Part shown: in pieces, positions 8,032-17,822 of the stretch
Position numbering within the stretch: the first letter of the stretch is position 1
Layout: each line of letters begins with the position of its first letter
Origin: Roseiarcus sp963787135
GTDB taxonomy: Bacteria > Pseudomonadota > Alphaproteobacteria > Rhizobiales > Beijerinckiaceae
Direction of reading: 5' to 3'
Assembly: GCA_963787135.1 (NCBI GenBank)
Contig: CAWBBW010000033.1
Coordinates: 248,001-312,000 of the forward strand
Length of the DNA stretch: 64,000 bases
Translations under genes and position numbers: made by a program
The notes under the pieces: generated by a model
Database searches by the model: none
What the model saw: only the letters and a program-made list of their open reading frames with translations
What the model was told of the DNA's origin: nothing

Positions 8032-9321
8032 ATGACCCAGACCTCCGCGACCATTAAAGTCGGCGACAAGTCCGTGGAAATGCCGATCAAGACCGGCACC
8101 ATCGGACCGTCGGTCGTGGATATCGGCAAGCTGTATGCCCAGACCGGCATGTTCACCTACGATCCAGGCTTTACCTCGACGGCGAGCACCGAATCGAAGA
8201 TCACCTACATTGACGGCGACGCGGGCATTCTACTCTACCGCGGCTACCCGATCGACGCCCTCGCCGAGCACGGGGATTTTCTCGAGACCTGCTATCTGCT
8301 GCTTTACGGCGAGTTGCCGACCGCCGCGCAGAAAGCGGACTTCGACTATCGCGTCACGCGCCATACCATGGTGCATGAGCAGATGAACCGGTTTTTCAAC
8401 GGGTTCCGGCGGGACGCACATCCGATGTCGATCATGGTCGCCTGCGTCGGCGCGCTCGCGGCCTTCTATCACGACTCGATCGACATCGCCGATCCGTGGC
8501 AGCGGGAGATTGCCTCAATCCGAATGATCGCCAAAATGCCGACTATCGCGGCAATGGCCTACAAGTATTCGATCGGCCAGCCGTTCGTCTATCCAAAGAA
8601 CGACCTCGACTACAGCGCGAACTTCCTGCGCATGTGTTTCTCGGTGCCTTGCGAGGAATACAAGGTCAATCCGGTTCTGGCGCGCGCGCTCGACCGAATC
8701 TTCATCCTCCACGCCGACCATGAGCAGAACGCCTCGACCTCGACTGTGCGTCTGGCGGGATCCTCGGGGGCCAATCCCTTCGCATGCATCGCTGCCGGCA
8801 TCGCGTGCCTCTGGGGTCCGGCGCATGGGGGCGCCAACGAGGCGGCGCTCAAGATGCTGGGCGAGATCGGCAAGGTGGAAAACATCCCCAAATACATCGC
8901 CAAGGCCAAGGACAAGAACAATTCTTTCCGCCTGATGGGCTTCGGCCACCGGGTCTACAAGAATTATGACCCGCGCGCGAAAATCATGCAGAAGACGGCG
9001 CACGAGGTTCTCAACGAACTGGGCATCAAGGACGACCCGCTTCTTGACGTCGCCATCGAGCTGGAACGCATCGCGCTGCATGACGACTATTTTATCGAGA
9101 AGAAGCTTTACCCGAATATTGACTTCTATTCCGGCATCACGCTGAAAGCGATGGGCTTCCCGGTCGCCATGTTCACCGTGCTGTTCGCGGTTGCGCGGAC
9201 CGTCGGCTGGATCGCCCAGTGGAAAGAAATGATCGACGATCCGGATCAGAAAATCGGCCGTCCACGCCAACTCTATACCGGCGCGCGGCCGCGCGAATAC
9301 AGGCCGATCGGCAACCGCTGA
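8032..9321 (+). CDS. gltA: Citrate synthase (type II, hexameric)
   Basis: Condenses oxaloacetate and acetyl-CoA, the first step of the TCA cycle. The protein is 429 aa, the normal length of the Gram-negative NADH-regulated type. Catalytic blocks are visible: the oxaloacetate-binding His of LHADHEQNAS, WGPAHGGANEAAL, GFGHRVYKNYDPRA, and the catalytic Asp of PNIDFYSG. The ATG at 8032 has GGGAGA ahead of it; a GTG 36 bases upstream lacks family sequence. It converges on lpxB, as in many Rhizobiales. Confidence 0.97.
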   Translation: MTQTSATIKVGDKSVEMPIKTGTIGPSVVDIGKLYAQTGMFTYDPGFTSTASTESKITYIDGDAGILLYRGYPIDALAEHGDFLETCYLLLYGELPTAAQKADFDYRVTRHTMVHEQMNRFFNGFRRDAHPMSIMVACVGALAAFYHDSIDIADPWQREIASIRMIAKMPTIAAMAYKYSIGQPFVYPKNDLDYSANFLRMCFSVPCEEYKVNPVLARALDRIFILHADHEQNASTSTVRLAGSSGANPFACIAAGIACLWGPAHGGANEAALKMLGEIGKVENIPKYIAKAKDKNNSFRLMGFGHRVYKNYDPRAKIMQKTAHEVLNELGIKDDPLLDVAIELERIALHDDYFIEKKLYPNIDFYSGITLKAMGFPVAMFTVLFAVARTVGWIAQWKEMIDDPDQKIGRPRQLYTGARPREYRPIGNR

Positions 9322-9351
9322 ATCATCACGCTTCCTCCGGAAGTCAGCCTG

Positions 9352-10551
9352 TCACCTGTCCAGGTTCTCGTGTTCGGATTTGCGCGCTGCAATCGTCTCT
9401 AGCACCACGCCCGCGGCTTTCTCGCTCGGCGTGAGACCATCAGGAAGCCGCATGAACTGATCGAGACGAGCCAACGCTTCGAGCTGCGCTTGGCGTTGCG
9501 GTCCGTCGCGCACGAGATCCGTCATTGCCGCCCCGAGCGCGGCCGGCGTGCAGTCCCGCTGCACCTTCTCCGGAATCGCGCGTTCGCCCAGGATCAAGTT
9601 GGGCAACAGGATCGAGGGGACCTTGATGAGGTACTTTAGCTGCTCCTCGATAAGGCCAACTTTGTAGGCGCCGACCATCGGCACGCCAGCGAGCGCGAGT
9701 TCGAGGGTGACAGTGCCCGACGCCGCAAGCGCGGCGCGCGCATTTCGAAACGCCTCGAATTTCGGCGCCTCGCCCAGCACGATCCGCGGCGCCTGCGGCC
9801 AAAGCGCCGCGCGCCCGCGCACCTCGTCTTCGACATGCGGCAACGTCGGCAGAACAGCCGTGATGGGTCCAACCGAGTCGCGAATGATCTGGAGAGCGGC
9901 GCCGAAATCGTGCATGAGCCGGCGGATCTCCGATCGGCGTGATCCCGGCAGCACGACGACCAGCGGCGGCTCAGCGACGCGGCGGCGCGCCTCGTCCGGA
10001 TTCGGCCGCAAGTCGTCCAGGCGCTCGATCAGGGGGTGACCGACATAGACGCAGCGCGGTCCGCCGAGCCGCACATAGGCTTGAGGCTCGAAAGGCAACA
10101 GCGCGAGCACACAATTGATATAGGCGCGCATCGCCTTCGCCCTGCCCGGCCGCCAGGCCCACACGCTTGGACTCACGAAATCGACAATCGGCAGGTCCGG
10201 CATCGCCTTGCGCACGCGGCGCGCGACGCGATGGGTGAAGTCGGGGCTGTCGATGATGACAAGCGCATCCGGTCTCGCGGCGACAATCGCCTCGGCCGTC
10301 TGCCGGATGCGCGCGATCAGCGTCGGCAGGCGGGCGAGGACCGGCATGATCCCCATGACCGCGACATCGCTGATGGGGAACTCGCTTTGGAGCCCTTCAG
10401 CCTCCATCGCCTCTCCTCCAACGCCGAAAAAGCCGACCTTGCCTTTGAGCGCCTGGCGAAGGGCGCCCATCAATCTGAAGCCGAGCTGATCGCCCGAATG
10501 CTCGCCCGCGACGAGCGCGATCTGCAGTCCGCGCGATACGGCGCCGCTCAC
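9352..10551 (-). CDS. lpxB: Lipid-A-disaccharide synthase
   Basis: Joins lipid X to UDP-2,3-diacylglucosamine to form the lipid A disaccharide backbone, at the inner membrane. The protein is 399 aa of GT19 fold. Visible features are LVAGEHSGDQLG at the N-terminus, SPSVWAWRPGRAKAM and LPGSRRSEI in the nucleotide-binding half, and SGTVTLELALAGVPMVGAYK. The GTG at 10551 overlaps the lpxI stop in a GTGA, which sets the start. It is the last gene of the lpx run. Confidence 0.96.
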   Translation of the reverse strand: MSGAVSRGLQIALVAGEHSGDQLGFRLMGALRQALKGKVGFFGVGGEAMEAEGLQSEFPISDVAVMGIMPVLARLPTLIARIRQTAEAIVAARPDALVIIDSPDFTHRVARRVRKAMPDLPIVDFVSPSVWAWRPGRAKAMRAYINCVLALLPFEPQAYVRLGGPRCVYVGHPLIERLDDLRPNPDEARRRVAEPPLVVVLPGSRRSEIRRLMHDFGAALQIIRDSVGPITAVLPTLPHVEDEVRGRAALWPQAPRIVLGEAPKFEAFRNARAALAASGTVTLELALAGVPMVGAYKVGLIEEQLKYLIKVPSILLPNLILGERAIPEKVQRDCTPAALGAAMTDLVRDGPQRQAQLEALARLDQFMRLPDGLTPSEKAAGVVLETIAARKSEHENLDR

Positions 10552-11417
10552 GACTGGAAGCCGTAGACAAAAAGCCCTGCGGCGTCGGCCTCGCGGGCGC
10601 AACGCTCCCGCTCCACGACGAGGACGCGGCCGGCCGCGATTGCGACGCCGCGCAACTGCGCCCTGGCGGCGCCGAGAATCGTCTCTGCGCCGATCGCCGG
10701 CATGTCGAGACGCAGATCCTGTCCGCGTTTGGGCGCCTTGACGAGAACCCCTGCCGGCCCCTTGCGCCGCAGGCGCCCGCTCGCGCGCAAGTCTGCAACG
10801 CGGGCGACCATCGCGTCGGTTCCCTCGGCAGCTTCGATCGCGAAGGCGCGGCCGGCGCCGACAACCACCGCCTGCCCGGAGTCGAACGGCGAAAGCGCCT
10901 CGAGCAAGTCCCTGCCGAAAACAATATCAGCCTCGTCGTCCCGCGAGACATCGCGGGCGCCGAACGGTCCGACCGAAGCCACGAGGCGCGGTGCGATTTC
11001 GTGCGCTCCGACAATACGGACGCCTTGGCGCTCGATAATCGCAGCAAGCCCAACCAGCAGACCGTTGTCGCCACGGCGAAACAGCTGAGCAAGCTCCGCG
11101 GCGCGTTTCACCGCCCCCCAGTCCAGCCTGAGGTCGGCGAAATCCGGGCGCGACATCGCGCCGACAATCACCATTTCCCCGATCGCGCGCTCCTTCAGCG
11201 CCGTGAATAGCTTGCCAACCTCGCCAATCCGCAGCCATACATGAGGATAGGCCTCAATCGCGGGGTCGGACGATCCGACGACGCCGATCAGGAACGGCTC
11301 GCGACCGGCGCTGCGCGCGTCCGCCGCGACCTCGAGCGGAAAGGCGCCGGCCCCGCATAGGACAGCGAGCGGCAGCGGCACGGCCGCGTCCGCCGGCCCG
11401 CCCGCCGCGGCGTTCAC
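10548..11417 (-). CDS. lpxI: UDP-2,3-diacylglucosamine pyrophosphatase LpxI
   Basis: Hydrolyses UDP-2,3-diacylglucosamine to lipid X, supplying LpxB. It is the alphaproteobacterial replacement for LpxH. The protein is 289 aa, starting LAVLCGAGAFPLEVA, with the DUF1009 blocks VGAMSRPDFADLRLD and DMPAIGAETI. The GTG at 11417 overlaps the lpxA stop (GTGA) and the stop overlaps the lpxB start in the same way, so the three genes are probably translationally coupled. Confidence 0.95.
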   Translation of the reverse strand: MNAAAGGPADAAVPLPLAVLCGAGAFPLEVAADARSAGREPFLIGVVGSSDPAIEAYPHVWLRIGEVGKLFTALKERAIGEMVIVGAMSRPDFADLRLDWGAVKRAAELAQLFRRGDNGLLVGLAAIIERQGVRIVGAHEIAPRLVASVGPFGARDVSRDDEADIVFGRDLLEALSPFDSGQAVVVGAGRAFAIEAAEGTDAMVARVADLRASGRLRRKGPAGVLVKAPKRGQDLRLDMPAIGAETILGAARAQLRGVAIAAGRVLVVERERCAREADAAGLFVYGFQS

Positions 11418-12223
11418 GCCTCCTCGCCCCTGAGGTCGCGGGGAATGCAGATTGCGCGGTCGCGGCCCTGGAGGAGGAACGCGACCATCTGCTGCACTGC
11501 CTCCTGGTCGGGGAAGGCTTCGGCGACGTCACTAACGCGCTCCTTGAGCGTCCCCTTGCCGAAAAAGAGCATCCTGTAGGCGCGCCGCAGCTCATGGATC
11601 GCTTCGTGCGAGAAGCCGCGCCGTTTGAGGCCGACCACATTCAAGCCCGCCAGCGAGGCGCGATTCCCGAGCGCAATGCCGAAGGGGATGAGATCGTGCT
11701 CGACGCCGGCGAGGCCGCCGACGAAAGCATGCGCGCCGATGCGAACGAACTGATGCGCCGCCGCGCCGCCGCCAATGTTGGCGAAGTCGCCGACCTGAAC
11801 ATGGCCCGCCAGCATCACATTGTTGGACAAGATGACGCCCTCCCCGAGCCGGCAGTCATGACCGACATGCGCGTTGGCGAGGAAAACACAACGCGGCCCC
11901 ACGACGGTCTCAGTCCCTCCGGCTTCGGTCCCCGGATTCATGGTCACGCCTTCGCGAATGAGGCATTCCTCGCCAATGATCAGCCGCACCGGCTCGCCGC
12001 GGTACTTCAGATCCTGCGGCGGATGTCCGATCGAGGCGAAGGGGAAGATCCGCGTGCGCGCGCCGACCACGGTGTCGCCGGCGACACTCACATGCGAGAC
12101 GAGGCGCACGCCGTCGCCAACCGTCGCCTTCGGCCCGATATGGCAGAATGGCCCGATGTCAACGTCCACGCCAAGCCGAGCGCCGTCCTCGACGACGGCG
12201 CTCGAATGGATGTGCGCCGTCAT
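11414..12223 (-). CDS. lpxA: UDP-N-acetylglucosamine acyltransferase
   Basis: First acyl transfer of lipid A synthesis, using a 3-hydroxyacyl-ACP. The protein is 269 aa. Left-handed beta-helix hexapeptide repeats fill residues 5-180, with the catalytic His in NAHVGHDC and the GHPPQDLKY block. The C-terminal helical part begins near LNVVGLKRRGF. The ATG at 12223 overlaps the fabZ stop in an ATGA; the open frame upstream lacks family sequence. Confidence 0.97.
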   Translation of the reverse strand: MTAHIHSSAVVEDGARLGVDVDIGPFCHIGPKATVGDGVRLVSHVSVAGDTVVGARTRIFPFASIGHPPQDLKYRGEPVRLIIGEECLIREGVTMNPGTEAGGTETVVGPRCVFLANAHVGHDCRLGEGVILSNNVMLAGHVQVGDFANIGGGAAAHQFVRIGAHAFVGGLAGVEHDLIPFGIALGNRASLAGLNVVGLKRRGFSHEAIHELRRAYRMLFFGKGTLKERVSDVAEAFPDQEAVQQMVAFLLQGRDRAICIPRDLRGEEA

Positions 12224-12684
12224 TCGCGCACCAGCATCGCGGATACTTCCGCTTCGCAGACGAGCGCGCCGTCCACTCTCGCTTCGCCGCGGAACCACCA
12301 CATGTTGCGGCGTTTGGCGGTGCGGGTCATGTGGAACCGAACCTGGTCGCCAGGCACGACCGGTTTACGAAACTTCGCTTTGTCGATGGTCATCAGATAG
12401 ACGACGCTCGGCGCGCCGGTCTCTTGCTGGGATGCGACACATAACGCGCCGGCGGTCTGCGCCATGGCTTCGATGAGTAGCACGCCGGGCATCACCGGGC
12501 GGCCCGGAAAATGGCCCTGAAAATGCGGCTCGTTGACGGTCACATTCTTGACGCCGACCCCGTACTCGTCAGCTCTCGCCTCGACGATACGGTCAACCAG
12601 CAGAAACGGGTAGCGATGCGGCAGCAGCGTGAGAAGCTTCTGAATGTCGTAACTCTCGAACACTCGCTCAGTCGTCTCGTTCAC
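12220..12684 (-). CDS. fabZ: 3-hydroxyacyl-[acyl-carrier-protein] dehydratase FabZ
   Basis: Dehydrates 3-hydroxyacyl-ACP in fatty acid elongation and so competes with LpxA/LpxD for the same substrate, which explains its place between them. The protein is 154 aa of hot-dog fold. The catalytic pair is visible in HFPGRPVMPGVLLIEAMAQ (His and Glu). The GTG at 12684 is preceded by AGGGGAG. Confidence 0.97.
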   Translation of the reverse strand: MNETTERVFESYDIQKLLTLLPHRYPFLLVDRIVEARADEYGVGVKNVTVNEPHFQGHFPGRPVMPGVLLIEAMAQTAGALCVASQQETGAPSVVYLMTIDKAKFRKPVVPGDQVRFHMTRTAKRRNMWWFRGEARVDGALVCEAEVSAMLVRE

Positions 12685-12723
12685 TCCGCTCCCCTTTTCC
12701 GGCTAGCGCGTCAGTGTCCCGGC

Positions 12724-13782
12724 CTATTCCGGTTTGCTATCGCCGCCAGTTTTTCCTGCGGCGAGTTGCTTCACGGCGGCGACTTCGCGAAAGAATTCGC
12801 GAATAGGTTTCGCCGGCGCGCCGCCCCACCGCTCGCCAGCGGGAATGTCGGTCATGACGCCTGCCGCCGCCGCAACTTGCGCGCCGACGCCGATCTTCAG
12901 GTGGCCCGCGATGCCGGCCTGCCCCCCCAGCGCGGCGAAATCCCCGATCGTGCTCGATCCGGAGACGCCGGACTGTGACACCAGTATCGCATGGCGGCCG
13001 ACGACCACGTTGTGTCCGATCTGAACGAGATTGTCGATTTTAGCGCCCTCGCCGATGACCGTGTCGCGGTTTGCGCCGCGGTCGATCGTCACGCCCGCGC
13101 CTATCTCGACGTCGTCCTGGATGATGACCCGGCCGATTTGCGGCACCTTAAGATGTCCGCGCGGACCAAGGGCGAAGCCGAAGCCGTCCTGCCCGATATG
13201 GGCTCCTGGGTGAATGATCACGCGATCCCCAATCAGCGCCGCGACAATCGTCGTCGACGCGCCGACCGCGCCGTCGCGTCCGATGCGGACTTCTGGCCCG
13301 ATGACCGCGTTGGCGCCGATGATCGTGCCCGCACCGATCTCGGCGCCACGGCCAATCACCACGCCAGGGTCGACGACCACTCCTGCCTCCAATCGTGCCG
13401 ACGGATGGACGAACGCGGCAGGCGAGACACCGGTCTCGCTAAAAACCGAACCCGGCCTGACCGCGCCGGGATAGAGTTTCGCCATCACCATCGCCATCGC
13501 GCGGTAAGGCTCGCGCGTGATCAAGGCAGCACAGGTGGACGGAGTCGCGTCGACATGCCTCGGGGCGACCAGTACGGCGGCGGCTCGCGTCGACCGAAAA
13601 GCGTAGAGGTATCTCGAATTGTCGAGGAAGGTGAGGTCGCCAGAGCCGGCCTGGTCGAGCGCCGCCACGTCGCTGATGACCCGGCTTGCGTCCAGCTCAG
13701 ACGCCAAGGCCGCGCCGCACCAGTTGGCGACCTCCGCGAGCGAAGGCGCTACGCATGGCGGAAAAAAGCAAATCTTGGCCAA
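12724..13782 (-). CDS. lpxD: UDP-3-O-acylglucosamine N-acyltransferase
   Basis: Third enzyme of lipid A synthesis, which adds the N-linked hydroxyacyl chain. The protein is 352 aa. Residues 1-100 form the uridine-binding LpxD domain (GDLTFLDNSRY), then a beta-helix of hexapeptide repeats with HIGQDGFGFA and the catalytic-His region VQIGHNVVVG. The likely start is TTG at 13782, since no in-frame ATG or GTG exists between it and the upstream stop and the first residues match the family (FFPP, SLAEVA). The start is the weakest part of the call. Confidence 0.93.
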   Translation of the reverse strand: MAKICFFPPCVAPSLAEVANWCGAALASELDASRVISDVAALDQAGSGDLTFLDNSRYLYAFRSTRAAAVLVAPRHVDATPSTCAALITREPYRAMAMVMAKLYPGAVRPGSVFSETGVSPAAFVHPSARLEAGVVVDPGVVIGRGAEIGAGTIIGANAVIGPEVRIGRDGAVGASTTIVAALIGDRVIIHPGAHIGQDGFGFALGPRGHLKVPQIGRVIIQDDVEIGAGVTIDRGANRDTVIGEGAKIDNLVQIGHNVVVGRHAILVSQSGVSGSSTIGDFAALGGQAGIAGHLKIGVGAQVAAAAGVMTDIPAGERWGGAPAKPIREFFREVAAVKQLAAGKTGGDSKPE

Positions 13783-13861
13783 GAAATGGGTTCCGTCGGA
13801 TGCGACGACGGGCGCGCCAACTTCTGACGCGCCCGCTTTTGCGAAGGGTCGGCCGATCGAG

Positions 13862-16336
13862 TTAGAAGGTCGCGCCGCCCGAAAAGTTGAAAAGCTGCGT
13901 CTGGTCGTACTTACCCTTCGTGATTGGCAGCGCGAGGTCGAAGCGGATCGGTCCCATCGGCGACGCCCAGATCAGGCTCACGCCGACCGAGGTGCGAATG
14001 AGGTTCGGGTCGTAGACATTCGCGCAGCTTGGCTGGGTGATAAGGAGCGCATTCTGAGCCGGGCAATAAGTATAGCCCAGGAAATTCGAAAAATTCGTCT
14101 GTCCTCCGTAGCCGATCAGATTGCCGGCGTCGGCGAAGACCGCGCCTTTAAGACCGATTTCCCTCGGGAGGCCGAAGATCGGGAAGTCCACCTCCGCCGA
14201 CGCGCCGTAGTAGGTCTGCCCGCCCAGAGCGGCGCCCTGGATGTTGTAGTAGCTGGCGATATCGCGCGGGCCGATGCCGGCGGGGGCGAAGCCGCGCACA
14301 AGGGTCGGACCCATATTGAAGTTGTTGATGATGTCGAGCGGTTGCGAACCGAAGCCATTGATCTGGCCGCCCTGCAGGTGAATCTGACCGATGAAGTCCT
14401 CGGTGATCGGATGAAACCAGCGCGAGTCGAACGTCTCGCGAATGAATTCGGACTGGCCGCCGACGCCGGCGAAGTCCTGCTTGTAAGTCGCATAGAGGCC
14501 CGAAGTCGGATCCTTGCGGTTGTCGACGTTGTTGTAGAGGATCGAAAATCCGACCAGCGACGTGACCTGGGCGCCGAGAGCGGCCGCCTGCTTGATTTCG
14601 ACCGGTGCTTCGCCATTGGTCAAGCAGTTGATGTACGGCGTGGGCACCACCGGGATGAATGTGCCGCCGGGATACCAGGTTTGATTGGGTCCCGCGCAGT
14701 CGTCGTAGGGCGCCGAGGACGTGTTGGGGATCGTGATCTTCGACTCGTAGAGCGCATAGTTCGGTTGGAACGTCAGGTCGTCCGTCACTGGGATGCCAAG
14801 ACGCAGCGTCACGCCGGTCGTCCAGTTCTGATACAGCGCGTACATGTTATTATCGTTGACCTGATGGTAGACATCAAAACCCGCCGCCAGGCGCTGCCCG
14901 AGAAAATAAGGTTCGGTAAACGACGCCTTCCATCCCTGGCTGTATTGGCCATCCGAGACGCTCAGGCGCACATACTGTCCGCGCCCGAGGAAGTTCGTCT
15001 CGGTATAGGCGAGCTCGGCCATGATGCCCTCGGTCGTCGAATAGCCGCCGCTGAGGCTGATCGAGCCGGTTGGCTGATCTTCAACCTCGACGACAACGAT
15101 CACCCGGTCGGGCGCGGAGCCGGGACGATTCGAAATGTGAACCTTCTTGAAATAACCAAGGCCGTTGAGACGACGCTCTCCGCGCTCGATCAAGGCGTGG
15201 TTGTACGGGTCGCCTTCGCCGATATCGAATTCGCGGCGAATGACGTAGTCGCGGGTGCGGGTGTTGCCCACAATATCGATCCGTTCGATATAGACTTTCG
15301 GACCATCATCCACAGAAAAGGCCAGCGCAATGGTGTGATTATTTGTATCGCGATCGCCATGCGGACGCACTTCCGAGAAAGCATATCCCTGGCTCGCGAC
15401 GTTGCGGCTGATTGCATCAACACCCTTGTCTACCCCGCCCGCATCATAGACGTCGCCCGTCCTGAGGGGCACGAGCGGAACCAGCGCGGCCCCATCAACC
15501 TTCGCGATGTGTGAATCGACAGCCACTCCGGACACGTGGTACTGCGGCCCCTCCTCCATCGTAATCGTGATCACATAACCCGGAGGATTGGTCTGGTACG
15601 CGACGTCTGTATTCGTGATGCGGAAGTCCGCGTAGCCATTCTTCATATAGTAGCGCCGAATGGCTTCCTCGTCGGACGCGAGGCGATCCGGATCGTAGAC
15701 GTCGGTGCTCTTGAACCACGACAGAAAATTCTGCGTGCTGGTCTGCATCAGATTGCCCAAACGGTAGTTGGAAACCGCATGGTTGCCGACGAAACGAATC
15801 TCCCGAATGCCCGTCTTGTCGTGTTCGTCGATGGTGAACACCAGGTCGACCCGGCCGTTTGGCAACTGCACCAACCGCTTCGTTACCACGGCTTCGTTTC
15901 GGCCGTACTTCTTGAAAGCCTCCTTGATCCTTTCGATGTCGGCGTCGGCCGTTGCTTCACTGTAAGCTGTATGCGGTTTCGACTGCACCTCGACTTCGAG
16001 CTGATCCTTCTGGATGGTCCGGTTGCCTTCAAAGGCGACACGATTGATGATCTGCGCTCCGCTGGCCAGAGAAACGACGATCTTGCCGTCCACGAACTTC
16101 GCGGTGACCGATGAATAGAGGCCGGTTGCCTTGAGGTCGTCGACGCCGCGCTGCAGGGACGCCGGATCAGTTCCGCTGAAGTACGGCTTAATGGTTGAGG
16201 GATCGATGCCGCTGGCGCCTTCGACGACGACTTGCTGCGCGAAAGCTGGAACCGACGAGCCGAGTGCAGCGAAGCTGAAGAGTACCGCGAAAACCAGAGC
16301 GCCTACGAAACCGCGAATCCAATGCATTTGGCTCAT
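13862..16336 (-). CDS. bamA: Outer membrane protein assembly factor BamA
   Basis: Central pore of the Bam complex, which inserts beta-barrel proteins into the outer membrane. The protein is 824 aa. A signal peptide covers residues 1-33 (cleavage near AFAQQ), about five POTRA domains run to roughly residue 410, and the rest is the 16-strand barrel with the lid motif VRGFAPAGIGPRD and a terminal strand ending in Phe (FNFSGGATF). It sits between rseP and lpxD as in most Proteobacteria. The 256-base gap ahead of it may hold a promoter. Confidence 0.96.
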   Translation of the reverse strand: MSQMHWIRGFVGALVFAVLFSFAALGSSVPAFAQQVVVEGASGIDPSTIKPYFSGTDPASLQRGVDDLKATGLYSSVTAKFVDGKIVVSLASGAQIINRVAFEGNRTIQKDQLEVEVQSKPHTAYSEATADADIERIKEAFKKYGRNEAVVTKRLVQLPNGRVDLVFTIDEHDKTGIREIRFVGNHAVSNYRLGNLMQTSTQNFLSWFKSTDVYDPDRLASDEEAIRRYYMKNGYADFRITNTDVAYQTNPPGYVITITMEEGPQYHVSGVAVDSHIAKVDGAALVPLVPLRTGDVYDAGGVDKGVDAISRNVASQGYAFSEVRPHGDRDTNNHTIALAFSVDDGPKVYIERIDIVGNTRTRDYVIRREFDIGEGDPYNHALIERGERRLNGLGYFKKVHISNRPGSAPDRVIVVVEVEDQPTGSISLSGGYSTTEGIMAELAYTETNFLGRGQYVRLSVSDGQYSQGWKASFTEPYFLGQRLAAGFDVYHQVNDNNMYALYQNWTTGVTLRLGIPVTDDLTFQPNYALYESKITIPNTSSAPYDDCAGPNQTWYPGGTFIPVVPTPYINCLTNGEAPVEIKQAAALGAQVTSLVGFSILYNNVDNRKDPTSGLYATYKQDFAGVGGQSEFIRETFDSRWFHPITEDFIGQIHLQGGQINGFGSQPLDIINNFNMGPTLVRGFAPAGIGPRDIASYYNIQGAALGGQTYYGASAEVDFPIFGLPREIGLKGAVFADAGNLIGYGGQTNFSNFLGYTYCPAQNALLITQPSCANVYDPNLIRTSVGVSLIWASPMGPIRFDLALPITKGKYDQTQLFNFSGGATF

Positions 16337-16592
16337 AGTCCCTCTTCGCGCCCGCGGCAGGCGCCGCCCGCGCCGCTCCAGCCTGATCCAACTTCCCGTC
16401 CGCGGCTCGGGCCGCGGCGGCTCGTGTCTTGACGCCGCGGGCGCGACGTCTAGCCCTCTCCCCGCGCGAGGAGTGGGAACGGTTAATGGCGTTTTACAAT
16501 TTTGCGCCGCTCCCGCAACCGTTTATTCGACAAGACTACACCATTTCCGGACGGCGTTGCCGGGAGGACACGCAAACATGGTCGTCAATTGG

Positions 16593-17753
16593 TTAATTGC
16601 CGCCGGGAAAGTGCCTTAGGATGTCATGCGAGTTCGTCAACACCACCAGAAGGGCCACGAGCACGATCCCGATGCGCAGTCCAATCTCCTGCGTCCGTTC
16701 GCTTAATGGCCGTCCAAGCAGTGCCTCGCAACCGTAGAAGACGAGATGGCCGCCGTCCAGGAGGGGAATGGGCAACAGATTCATCAGCCCGACGGAAACT
16801 GAGAACCATGCCGCGATGCTGAAGACCTCCCACAGGCTAATTTTAGCCATTACGCTGGTCATCTCGGCTGCCCCGATCAATCCCGAAACTTGGTCTGTGG
16901 ATTCTCGACCGGCGAAGATGCCGACAACATAGGCGGCGGTCGCCTTGATGATGAACCACTCCTGCTTAACCCCCCACGTCGCGCAGCTGAGCAGCCCGCA
17001 TTGTTCGACCTTCGAATCCTTCGGATCCGCCGACGAGGCGAGACCCAGATGTCCCATGCGGCGCTTGCCGAATACGCCCTGATCGACGAGCGTAACCCTC
17101 GGCGTTGCCGTTAGGTTGACGTCGCGGCCCTCCCGATCGACGGTGAAATTCATCGGTAGGCCGGTGCTCATTAGGGTTGATTCTTGCAAGCCTTCGAAGC
17201 TGTCGATTGGATGGCCGTCGATCGCTTTCACGACATCGCCTGCCTGAAAGCCCGCCGCCGCCGCCGGACTGTCCGCTTCGACCCGCCCGATGCGAGCCAT
17301 ATGGTCAACGCGGCCAAAGGCCAAGAACATTCCGGTGAAAATGACGAACGCGAGGATAAAATTGGCGACAGGCCCTGCGAGCACGATCGCAGCGCGATTG
17401 CGCAGCGGCTGCCCGGCGAGGGTCAAGCTCCGGTCGACCCCCGGACCAACCGGCCTTGCCCCGCTCTCGGCGCTCGCGACATTGGCGTCGCCGTGGAATT
17501 TCACGTAGCCGCCAAGCGGCAGCGCAGCGATCCGCCAGCGCGTGCCGTGAGAATCGACGCGCGCGGCGAGTTCGGGGCCGAAGCCGAGCGAGAACGCGTC
17601 GATTTTGACCCCGCACCAGCGCGCCACCAAATAGTGACCGAGCTCGTGGAAGAACACGACCGCGCTCAGAACGGCGAGAAACGGGATCAACGCCCATCCC
17701 AGCCAAGCCAGCAGGTCCGCGAGTGAATGCATCAACGCCATCAAGGACTCCAC
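16593..17753 (-). CDS. rseP: Site-2 intramembrane zinc protease RseP
   Basis: Cleaves anti-sigma factors or signal-peptide remnants within the inner membrane. The protein is 386 aa. The zinc motif HELGH is at residues 36-40, the second conserved motif NLLPIPLLDGGH lies near residue 335, and a single PDZ domain sits around residues 155-230, where E. coli RseP has two. The GTG at 17753 is used; in-frame ATGs at 17741 and 17732 are alternatives. About 70 bases downstream of dxr. Confidence 0.94.
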   Translation of the reverse strand: MESLMALMHSLADLLAWLGWALIPFLAVLSAVVFFHELGHYLVARWCGVKIDAFSLGFGPELAARVDSHGTRWRIAALPLGGYVKFHGDANVASAESGARPVGPGVDRSLTLAGQPLRNRAAIVLAGPVANFILAFVIFTGMFLAFGRVDHMARIGRVEADSPAAAAGFQAGDVVKAIDGHPIDSFEGLQESTLMSTGLPMNFTVDREGRDVNLTATPRVTLVDQGVFGKRRMGHLGLASSADPKDSKVEQCGLLSCATWGVKQEWFIIKATAAYVVGIFAGRESTDQVSGLIGAAEMTSVMAKISLWEVFSIAAWFSVSVGLMNLLPIPLLDGGHLVFYGCEALLGRPLSERTQEIGLRIGIVLVALLVVLTNSHDILRHFPGGN

Positions 17754-17822
17754 ACTGGCCAGTCCGGGCTTGCCGGCGCCCCGCTGGACAAATATTGCCG
17801 AAGAGTTACAGGACCGCAGCGC

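Noticed and set aside
13619..15514. 631-codon plus-strand frame opposite lpxD and bamA
   Set aside because: Antisense shadow of highly GC-biased coding DNA; bamA and lpxD are unambiguous.
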